A DNA stretch of 21,925 bases from SZUA-430 sp964646885 (GTDB lineage Bacteria; Pseudomonadota; Alphaproteobacteria; Micropepsales; Micropepsaceae), in contig CAZYFM010000051.1 in NCBI GenBank assembly GCA_964646885.1, positions 1-21,925 of the forward strand, in the 5' to 3' direction. Below are positions 9,664 through 17,000 of this stretch, piece after piece. Position 1 is the stretch's first letter. Every line of letters starts with the position of its first letter. Position numbers and translations under genes: made by a program. The notes beneath the pieces were generated by a model. That model did no database searches. It was not told where the DNA came from and worked only from the letters and a program-made list of their open reading frames with translations.

Positions 9664-10064
9664 GGTGACACCTGGGTGGTTGGCCCTTTGGACGGGATTG
9701 AGGAAGGCATGTCGCTGGTACTGGTTTCCGAGGCGCGAAAGGGCAATTGCGACGGCTGGATGGCCTTCACTTCGGGCTGCGCATTGGGATCGCGCTCGGG
9801 AAGGTTCGCCATGATGACAATCTGCGACGGCGAGGTCGGCATCAGTTTCAGCCGCTGGCGCGCGAGGGACTGCAGACGCTCTGGCTGGTTGAAATAGGAC
9901 CAGTCGGCTTTCAGCACGCGGATGTTCTCGGCCTCCTGCGCGATCTGCAGGTCAAGTTCCTTGAGCCGCTTTTCCTTCGCCTTCACTTCGTGCACGCCCT
10001 GGTACAGGCCGAAGATCAGCATCATCAGCAGCATTGTTCCGAGAAGGCCGACCGCGCGTCTCAT
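9660..10064 (-). CDS. ftsL: Cell division protein FtsL
   Basis: FtsL is a small bitopic divisome protein that joins FtsB and FtsQ and activates FtsW-FtsI. The 134-aa product has one N-terminal membrane segment (about residues 3-22, GLLGTMLLMMLIFGLYQ). It is followed by a heptad-like charged helix (KAKEKRLKELDLQIAQEAEN) and then the PERLQSLARQRL element common in FtsL and FtsB-like proteins. The C-terminus is Pro/Ser-rich and low in complexity. Sequence conservation in FtsL is weak, so position between rsmH and ftsI carries much of the call. The ATG at 10064 overlaps the rsmH stop (ATGA). Confidence 0.9.
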   Translation of the reverse strand: MRRAVGLLGTMLLMMLIFGLYQGVHEVKAKEKRLKELDLQIAQEAENIRVLKADWSYFNQPERLQSLARQRLKLMPTSPSQIVIMANLPERDPNAQPEVKAIQPSQLPFRASETSTSDMPSSIPSKGPTTQVSP

Positions 10065-11050
10065 GCGTGCACCTCTGGCAGCACGCCGGCCTTGATGGCG
10101 TCGAAGGGGATGGCAGGCTGCACGGTGCGCGTGGCAAAGCGCAGCTTGGCCGAGCGCGATCGCGCATTGCGCGACAGCTCATCGCGCGACGCCGTCACGG
10201 CCTTCTTCGAGCAGATGTCGAAGGAAGGACGCGTCGTCGAGCCCGGCGCCATCGGCATGTGGCGCGACGCCTGCACGGTCTTGCCGCAGCGCTCCGCGAG
10301 GAAGCGCTTCACCATGCGGTCTTCGAGAGAGTGGAAGGACACGACAACGAGGCGCCCACCCGGCTTCAGCAGCTTCTCGGCCGCATTGAGGCCGCGCGCG
10401 AGTTCGCCCAGTTCGTCATTCACGTAGATGCGAAGCGCCTGGAATGTCCGGGTCGCCGGATGGATGCCATTGGGAAGCCGTCCCACGGCGCGCGCGCAGA
10501 TCGACGCCAGTTCGCCGGTGCGCGTGATCTCGCCCTTCGCACGCGCCGCGACGATGGCGCGCGCAACCGCATTCGCCTTCAGTTCTTCGCCATAGACATA
10601 GATGATGCCGGCCAGCGCCTGCTCGGAATAGCTGTTCACGACGCCCGCTGCCGAAATCCCGGTATTGCCCATGCGCATGTCCAGGGGCCCGTCCTGCTGG
10701 AACGAGAAACCGCGCTCGGCAACCTCAATCTGGTCCGAGGAAACTCCGAGGTCGAGCACGATCCCGTCGACCGCTTCGATCTCCTGCGCAGCCAGCAATT
10801 CCTGCATCGAGCCGAACGTTCCGTTGATCAGCGTGAGCCTGCCCGGAAATTCCCTAACAAGTTCTTTCCCGCGCTCGATTGCGAGTGGATCGCGATCAAG
10901 CCCGATGACCTTGCAATTCGCTGCGCGCAGGATTGAACGCGTGTAGCCGCCGCCACCAAACGTTCCGTCCAGAATTGTATCTCCGTCCTGCACGCGAAGC
11001 GCGTCGAGCACTTCCTGGAGGAGTACCGGAAGATGGATGGTCGCATTCAT
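10061..11050 (-). CDS. rsmH: 16S rRNA (cytosine1402-N4)-methyltransferase RsmH (MraW)
   Basis: RsmH methylates N4 of C1402 in the ribosomal P site of 16S rRNA using SAM. It has 329 aa. The opening HLPVLLQEVLDAL is typical. The SAM-binding loop DGTFGGGGYTR starts at residue 28, followed by VIGLDRDP, LDLGVSSDQ, GFSFQQDGPLDMRM and VVSFHSLEDRMVK. All are diagnostic of the family. The ATG at 11050 overlaps the mraZ stop by four bases (ATGA). Its place as the second gene of the dcw cluster is conserved across bacteria. Confidence 0.97.
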   Translation of the reverse strand: MNATIHLPVLLQEVLDALRVQDGDTILDGTFGGGGYTRSILRAANCKVIGLDRDPLAIERGKELVREFPGRLTLINGTFGSMQELLAAQEIEAVDGIVLDLGVSSDQIEVAERGFSFQQDGPLDMRMGNTGISAAGVVNSYSEQALAGIIYVYGEELKANAVARAIVAARAKGEITRTGELASICARAVGRLPNGIHPATRTFQALRIYVNDELGELARGLNAAEKLLKPGGRLVVVSFHSLEDRMVKRFLAERCGKTVQASRHMPMAPGSTTRPSFDICSKKAVTASRDELSRNARSRSAKLRFATRTVQPAIPFDAIKAGVLPEVHA

Positions 11051-11520
11051 CGCGAACCCTCCCCGGGACGGAGCCGCAACTGCCCGCGCCGCTCGGCGGT
11101 CGCGCGACGCGCCTGGACCTTGCGCAGCTCAAGGGCCTGCGGCTCCCAGATTTCAAAATAGGCACCCATGCCAACGAAGGCTGCCTGCCCGTCAAGGCCC
11201 GCGTGCCGCATCAGGTCATCGGGAAAGCCGACCCGCCCCTCGCCATCAATGCCGAGCTCGACGGTGTCGCCGAGAAGGGCATAGGCGAAGTCGTCGTGGA
11301 TCTCGCTGGAGGGATCATGCGCCGCCACCTCGGCATGCTGCTGCTCCATCCATTCGAGGCCGCCAGCGACGATTGCCGGCCCCGATGTGGAGGCGCGCGC
11401 ATAGACGGCGCGGGCGCCCTGGGCCTCGAGGATCTCGCGAAAGCGTGCGGGGACGGACACGCGACCCTTGGCGTCGACCTTGTTCACGAACGTCGAAAGG
11501 AAGGGCCTGGCAAATTTCAT
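11047..11520 (-). CDS. mraZ: Transcriptional regulator MraZ
   Basis: MraZ is the AbrB-fold DNA-binding protein that binds upstream of and regulates the dcw cluster. The 157-aa length is normal. There are two swapped-hairpin repeats: DAKGRVSVPARF (residues 16-27) and the second copy GIDGEGRVGFP (around residue 90). Both contain the conserved D-x-x-GR element. The C-terminus is rich in Arg. The ATG at 11520 has a strong AGGAGG five bases upstream. Candidate binding sites for its product lie about 130-160 bases upstream of the start. It is the promoter-proximal gene of the visible operon. Confidence 0.96.
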   Translation of the reverse strand: MKFARPFLSTFVNKVDAKGRVSVPARFREILEAQGARAVYARASTSGPAIVAGGLEWMEQQHAEVAAHDPSSEIHDDFAYALLGDTVELGIDGEGRVGFPDDLMRHAGLDGQAAFVGMGAYFEIWEPQALELRKVQARRATAERRGQLRLRPGEGSR

Positions 11521-11651
11521 TGCCCCCTCCTCGCCGTCAGCGTGGAACTGAAAGAACTGGCCACCCTCGCAGGAACCCCAAAGTCAAACGGCCCCGGACG
11601 CAGGCCTCAGTGAACACCCAATCGCAGGCCTCGCACCTGCATTCGCCAATA

Positions 11652-11676
11652 TGGGATATCATGGGATACCATGGGC
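11652..11676. promoter_or_regulatory. Three TGGGN direct repeats, candidate MraZ operator
   Basis: TGGGA, TGGGA and TGGGC start at 11652, 11662 and 11672, so each 5-base box is separated by exactly five bases. This is the arrangement reported for MraZ binding upstream of the E. coli dcw cluster. The boxes read on the plus strand, opposite to mraZ, and overlap the spacer and -10 of the best candidate mraZ promoter. Occupancy would be expected to block that promoter. That MraZ binds here is inference; the spacing is read directly. Confidence 0.6.
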
Positions 11677-11681
11677 GTCAA
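11653..11681 (-). promoter_or_regulatory. Candidate mraZ/dcw promoter
   Basis: On the minus strand TTGACG (11681-11676) is followed, after 17 bases, by TATCCC (11658-11653). The -35 is near consensus and the -10 is weak, which is common in alphaproteobacteria. It would give a leader of roughly 125 bases before the mraZ start. The overlap with the TGGGN boxes fits an autoregulated promoter. No start site can be confirmed from sequence. Confidence 0.4.
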
Positions 11682-11746
11682 CGCCTTTACGTGGAAATTC
11701 AAGGGTTTAAGCGCCATTCCGCCTGTGCAAAACCGCGCACCAATGA

Positions 11747-11769
11747 ATATGAGACGGTCCGTCCCATAT
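11747..11769. promoter_or_regulatory. 23-bp near-perfect palindrome, candidate operator
   Basis: ATATGAGACGG (11747-11757), one central T, then CCGTCCCATAT (11759-11769). The 11-base arms pair with a single mismatch (A opposite C at the sixth position from the outside). Length and symmetry resemble operators of dimeric helix-turn-helix repressors. It lies about 230-250 bases upstream of the mraZ start and about 90 bases beyond the rnpB 3' end. It lacks a following T-run, so it does not look like a terminator. The cognate factor is unknown. Confidence 0.5.
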
Positions 11770-11859
11770 GAGAATGGAGACGGAACGATCCTCAAATTCT
11801 CGCTTAAGAAAGCTTAAACACCGCAAGATCTGGTGCCGATTTCAGAACGAAGGGTGAAT

Positions 11860-12242
<383 letters not shown>

Positions 12243-12342
12243 NNNNNNNNNNNNNNNNNNNNNNNNNNNNNNNNNNNNNNNNNNNNNNNNNNNNNNNNNN
12301 NNNNNNNNNNNNNNNNNNNNNNNNNNNNNNNNNNNNNNNNNN
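12243..12342. other. Assembly gap (100 N)
   Basis: There are exactly 100 undetermined bases, the usual placeholder for a gap of unknown size. It removes the C-terminus and stop of the amidase gene and the rnpB promoter. True size and content are unknown, so adjacency across it rests on the scaffolding. Confidence 0.98.
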
Positions 12343-12806
12343 GCCAGCCGCTTCCACGGAAACAGCTCGCCCGGATCTTCCTTGCGCCCGGGAGCAACGT
12401 CGGAATGGGCAATGACATTGCGGGCCGGAATCCGGTGCCGCGAAAGAATGCCGTGACTGAGTTCGATCACGGCGGCGATCTGCGCATCCGGAAAGGCGCG
12501 ATAGCCGAACTCGTGCCCGGGATTGACGATCTCGATCCCGATCGAGCGCGAGTTGATGTCCGTCTCGCCGCGCCAGTGCGAAACACCCGCATGCCAGGCG
12601 CGTTTGTGCTCTTCGACATGCGCGAAGACGGTTCCGTCCTCGTCCACCGTGTAGTGCGCACTCACGCGCGCGGCCGGATCGGTAAGGCGCTGCACGGCAG
12701 CCTCGCAGCTCTGCATGCCTGTATAGTGCATCAGCAGGATGTCGGGCACGCCCTCGCCAACGCGGTCATTGAAGTTGGGAGACGGCCGCTGGACGAGGCG
12801 CAGCAT
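12343..12806 (-). CDS. N-acetylmuramoyl-L-alanine amidase, AmpD-like (C-terminus lost in gap)
   Basis: This is an Amidase_2-family zinc amidase that cleaves the MurNAc-L-Ala bond. With no signal peptide it most resembles the cytoplasmic AmpD that recycles anhydro-muropeptides. 154 residues are visible. Zinc ligands fit H27 (LLMHYTGM), H134 (IAHSDVAPGRKEDPG) and D144; SIGIEIVNPG carries the conserved Glu. VSAHYTVDEDGTVF and RAWHAGVSHW are also typical. The ATG at 12806 overlaps the thioesterase stop by one base (TGATG). The frame runs into the N gap just after FPWKRL. Some family members have extra C-terminal domains, which cannot be judged here. AmiD-like periplasmic enzymes are the alternative. 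Confidence 0.88.
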
Positions 12807-13201
12807 CAAAGGCCCACTTTCAGCGTCGCGCTGGCGCGCGCGATCAGCTCGCCGGCCTCGTTCCGCAACTCGGCCTCGGCAAACGCGATCGACTTGCCGC
12901 GATGGCGGACCCAGCCTTCCCCGATATAGGTCCCGACATCCGCGCGCCCGATGAACGACGTCTTCAGCTCCAGCGTGACCTGCGGCGTGTTGGGCTCGCG
13001 ATGCGTGAGGCGCGTCGCGTGTCCGCAAAGGGAATCCAGCATCGCGCAGAGATAGCCGCCGAAGATGCGTCCGCCACGGTTGATGAAGTTCTCGCCGGCC
13101 ACATAGGACGCCTTGATGTAGCCACGCGCCGGATCCACCTCGAGGACCTTCTTGCCAAGGCTTTGCGCCGCAGGAGACTCGATTTCGTTGTACTCGCTCA
13201 A
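12806..13201 (-). CDS. PaaI-type hotdog-fold acyl-CoA thioesterase
   Basis: The 131-aa single hotdog domain should hydrolyse acyl- or aryl-CoA thioesters in the cytoplasm; the substrate cannot be told from sequence. The family core reads NRGGRIFGGYLCAMLDS (residues 41-57), followed by TLELKTSFIGRAD, a strand typical of PaaI/4HBT proteins. The usual His of the HGG turn is Phe here (FGG), while the Asp of the following helix (D56) is kept. Translation starts at a TTG (13201) that overlaps the djlA stop as TTGA, with AAGGAG 11 bases upstream; the first internal Met is inside the fold. The gene sits between djlA and the amidase with 4-base and 1-base overlaps. Confidence 0.85.
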   Translation of the reverse strand: MSEYNEIESPAAQSLGKKVLEVDPARGYIKASYVAGENFINRGGRIFGGYLCAMLDSLCGHATRLTHREPNTPQVTLELKTSFIGRADVGTYIGEGWVRHRGKSIAFAEAELRNEAGELIARASATLKVGL

Positions 13202-13962
13202 GTCAGCCCGCGCTCCTTCTTGATGATGTCGTAGGCGCCATTGATGGCCGCCACCTTCTCCGTCGCCAGGCGAACGAATTCGGCAGGCACGCCGCGCGCC
13301 ATGAGGCTGTCCGGATGGTTTTCCTTCATCAGGCGATGATACTCGCGCTTGATGTCGTCATTGCTTGCGGAACGGCTGAGCCCCAGGATGACATAGGGAT
13401 CCTCGCGATCCGGTCCGAAATGCGAGGCGCGGATGCGCTCGAACTGCGCAGGCGAAAAACCGAAGATCTCCGCAACATGCTTCAGGAACTGCAGCTCGCC
13501 CGGATGCAGGCTGTCATCGGCCTTGGCGATCAGGAAAAGGCTGTCCAGCAGGTCTTCGAGCACGCCCGGCCGCGAGCGGAACAGCGACGCCAGCTGCTTG
13601 GCATAGGAGTCAAAGCCCGCCACATCCTGCTTGGCCAGGTTGAAGAGGTGGCCGACATTGGCCTCTTCTTCCCGCGGCACCGGAAACACGCGCTTGAAGG
13701 CATCGACTTCATCGCGGGAAACCGAACCGTCAGCCTTCGCCAGCTTGGCGGCCAGCGCAATCACGCCGATCGTGAAGGCGACTTCATCCTGCTCGCGTCC
13801 ATGCCGGTTGCCATGGCCATCCTGGTCGCGCGCCGTCGCGGGTGCACGTGAGCCTTCACGGTCAACAAGCACGTGCCCGGCAATGGCGCCCAGAAGGGCT
13901 CCGATCGGACCGCCAATCGCCAGTCCGGCAGCAGCACCTGCAATCTTGCCCCAAATCGACAT
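13198..13962 (-). CDS. DjlA-like co-chaperone: TerB domain plus C-terminal J domain
   Basis: DjlA proteins are membrane-anchored J-domain partners of DnaK. From the chosen start it has 254 aa, close to E. coli DjlA. Residues 5-33 are a Gly/Ala-rich hydrophobic segment with GxxxG-type spacing, like the DjlA membrane anchor. Residues about 60-175 form a TerB-like helical domain with acidic AKADGSVSRDEVD and AKADDSLHPGE repeats. Residues 189-254 are the J domain with the HPD motif at 216-218. The ATG at 13962 has GGAG five bases upstream and gives the expected N-terminus; a longer frame reading back to 14334 lies antisense to the oxoprolinase gene. It heads a minus-strand trio with the thioesterase and amidase. 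Confidence 0.9.
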   Translation of the reverse strand: MSIWGKIAGAAAGLAIGGPIGALLGAIAGHVLVDREGSRAPATARDQDGHGNRHGREQDEVAFTIGVIALAAKLAKADGSVSRDEVDAFKRVFPVPREEEANVGHLFNLAKQDVAGFDSYAKQLASLFRSRPGVLEDLLDSLFLIAKADDSLHPGELQFLKHVAEIFGFSPAQFERIRASHFGPDREDPYVILGLSRSASNDDIKREYHRLMKENHPDSLMARGVPAEFVRLATEKVAAINGAYDIIKKERGLT

Positions 13963-13997
13963 ATATGCTCCGTCCTGTCCTGATCTGGCTTTCAACG

Positions 13998-14013
13998 CGA
14001 TTTGGGCAAATCG
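13998..14013. promoter_or_regulatory. Inverted repeat in the divergent djlA/oxoprolinase spacer
   Basis: CGATTTG (13998-14004), GG, CAAATCG (14007-14013): perfect 7-base arms with a 2-base centre, ending at the base before the oxoprolinase ATG. The divergent spacer is only 51 bases. A further CAAATCG lies at 13952-13958 in the first djlA codons. It could be an operator or an RNA hairpin that masks the start; which one is not decidable here. Confidence 0.4.
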
Positions 14014-17000
14014 ATGACAAGTACACCGGGCTGGCACATTTGGATCGACCGCGGCGGCACGTTCACCGACATCGTCGCCATCAGCCCGGAAGGCATCCCC
14101 TCGACACGCAAACTCCTGTCCGAGTGCCCCGAGCAGTATGACGACGCTGCGCTCGAAGGAATAAGGCGTGTGCTGGGGGTGAAGCAAGGCGATCCTTGGC
14201 CCGCCGCGCGGATCCGGGAAATCCATATGGGAACGACGGTCGCGACGAATGCGCTGCTCGAACGCAAGGGAGCGCGCACGCTCCTGGTGACGACGCGCGG
14301 CCTCAGGGATCAACTGCAGATTGGCTACCAGCACCGTCCCCGCCTCTTCGTCCGGCAGATCCGCCTCCCCGCCCCCCTATACGACAAGGTCATCGAGATC
14401 GACGAAAGGCTGGACGCACAAGGCCAGGTGCTCGTGCCACTGGATGTGGCACAGGCAGAAGCGGCATTGAGGCAGGCCCGGGAGGAAGGCTTCGACGCCT
14501 GCGCCATCGTCTTCATGCACGCCTACCGCTACCCGGATCACGAGGTGCAGGTCGCCGGTCTGGCGCGGTCGCTGGGTTTCTCTCAGGTATCGGCCAGCCA
14601 TGAGGTCAGTCCGCTGATGAAATTCGTCAGCCGTGGCCACACCACCGTCGCCGATGCCTACCTGTCCCCGGTACTGCGCAAGTATGTGCGCCAGGTCTCC
14701 GTGCCCCTGGGAGAGGACATTGCACGCACCAAGCTGCGCTTCATGCGGTCGAGCGGCGCGCTCGCAACGGCGGACCACTTCTCCGGCAAGGACGCGCTCC
14801 TGTCAGGCCCGGCAGGTGGCGTCATCGGCATGGCCGAAACCGCTCGCATCGCCGGTTTCCCGAAAGTCATCGGCTTCGACATGGGCGGCACCTCGACCGA
14901 CGTCTCGCGCTTCGATGGCAACTACGCACGCAGCTTCGAGAGCGAGTTCAACGGCATCCGCATCCGCGCACCGATGCTGTCGGTTCACACCGTCGCTGCA
15001 GGCGGAGGCTCAATCCTCTTCTTCGAGAATGCGCGCATGCGGGTGGGCCCCGAAAGTGCGGGCGCCAATCCGGGACCTGCGAGCTATCGGCGCGGCGGAC
15101 CGCTCACGGTAACGGACGCGAACATCCTCGTCGGACGCATCCAGCCCGCGCACTTTCCAAAGGTCTTCGGACCTGACGCAAGCCAGCCACTCGACACGGA
15201 CATCGTGCGCGAGAAGTTCACCGCGCTGGCAGCGCGGGTCGGCAAGTCCGTCGAGGAAACAGCCGATGGCTTCCTCGACATCGCCGTCGCCAACATGGCG
15301 GAGGCCATCAAGAAGATCTCCATCGCCGAAGGCGCCGACGTGTCTCTCTACGCGCTGCAGTGCTTTGGCGGCGCCGGCGCCCAGCTCGCATGCCGCGTCG
15401 CAGCGGCACTCGGCATGCGCACCATCCTCATCCATCCGTTTGCCGGAATTCTCTCGGCATTCGGCATGGGACTGGCGCAGGTGCAGGCGCGCCGCGAACA
15501 GGCGGTGGAAGCCACCCTCACATCCCATTTGTGCGAGGACCTGTCGAAGCGCCTGCGCGCACTGGAACAGGAATGTCGCGCGGAAGTCGCCACGCAGGGT
15601 ACTTTCAGCAGTGTGCAGGCAAGCCTGACGGCTCATCTGCGCTATCGGGGAACGGATACCGCCCTCGCCATTTCGTTCGGCTCGCAGAAGGAACTGGAAG
15701 ACCGGTTCCGCATCGCCCACGAGGCACGCTTCGGATTCTGGGACCAGGGACGGGAACTCATCGTGGAGTCCATCGCCGCAGAAGCAATCAGCGTTTCGGA
15801 CCTGCCGTCGCTCCATCATCACTTTGCCAACAGGAAGGGCCTGCCGCTCAAGCCGGCGGCGCAGACCCGCCTCTACGCAAACGGCAAAAACCATGATGCA
15901 CCCGTGTACGACCGGGCCATGCTGGATCCGGGAGACCGGATCATCGGCCCCGCAATCATCGTCGAGCCAAACTCCACCATTGTCGTGGATCCGCACTGGA
16001 GCGCCGTGTATCGCGCGGACGGGAACCTCGTGCTTGAAGCGGAAGAAGCACGTCAGGCCGCACGGGAAGAAGGCAGCGCTGCAGATCCGGTTCGCCTTGA
16101 AATCTACAATGCGCTCTTCATGTCAATCGCCGAGCAGATGGGCACCACGCTCGAAAAGACCGCCTCTTCCGTCAACATCAAGGAGCGCCTCGACTTTTCC
16201 TGCGCGATCTTCGATGCCGACGGAAACCTGATCGCGAACGCGCCACACATGCCCGTGCATCTCGGATCGATGGGTGAAAGCGTGCGCGCCGTTCTGGCCC
16301 GTCACGGTGACCGGATCGCGCGCGGCGATGCCTTTGCCGTGAACGCTCCCTATGCGGGAGGAACCCACCTTCCGGACATTACGGTCGTGCTGCCGGTCCA
16401 TCTCGAAGGTGATGACAGGCCCTCCTTCTACACGGCAGCGCGCGGCCACCACGCGGACGTCGGCGGCATCACGCCAGGCTCCATGCCGCCAAACTCGACA
16501 AGTGTCGACGAGGAAGGCGTGCTGTTCAACGGCGACCGCATCATGGCGAACGCGCGCTTCGACGAGGAAGGCGTCAGGCAGATCCTGTCGGGCGCACGCC
16601 TCCCGGCGCGAAATCCCGCACAGAACATCGCGGACCTGAAGGCACAGGTGGCAGCCTGCATGAAGGGCGCCCACGAACTTGCGCGCCTGTGCCAGGAAAA
16701 GGGCCGCCGGGCCGTCATGGCCTACATGGGTTTCGTTCAGGACAATGCCGAGGAGCAGGTTCGACAGGCCATCAGCCGCCTGTCTGATGGAAGCTTCACG
16801 CACTCGATGGACGACGGCGCCACCATCAGCGTGCGCATCTCGATCGACACGACCAAGCGCGCCGCCACGATCGACTTCACCGGCACCAGCCCCCAGCGCC
16901 CGACGAATTTCAACGCGCCGCGCGCCGTCACCACCGCAGCCGTGCTCTATGTCTTCAGATGCCTCATCGACTCGGACATTCCGCTCAATGCCGGTTGCCT

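Larger units (their letters stand above)
11521..11859. other. Non-coding region between rnpB and mraZ
   Basis: I see no credible gene here. The half nearer mraZ is G+C-rich and would form a leader of about 120-135 bases before the mraZ ATG. The half nearer rnpB (about 11640-11860) is clearly more A+T-rich. It holds a candidate promoter, three TGGGN boxes, a 23-bp palindrome and a TTAA-N6-TTAA element. I see no convincing rho-independent terminator after rnpB: a 4-bp CACC/GGTG hairpin near 11822-11836 is too weak. Some read-through from rnpB into mraZ is therefore possible. Confidence 0.7.

Noticed and set aside
11815..11845. Possible terminator downstream of rnpB.
   Set aside because: The stem is only four base pairs (CACC/GGTG) with a nine-base loop and a short T-run, too weak to call.
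12807..13028. N-terminal extension of the AmpD-like amidase.
   Set aside because: It lies wholly within the thioesterase gene in another frame and shows no domain. The ATG at 12806 overlaps the thioesterase stop as in the neighbouring junctions.
13963..14334. N-terminal extension of the DjlA-like protein.
   Set aside because: It would run antisense through the oxoprolinase N-terminal domain, and the extra residues look like out-of-frame translation. The ATG at 13962 gives the family-typical hydrophobic N-terminus and has a Shine-Dalgarno sequence.
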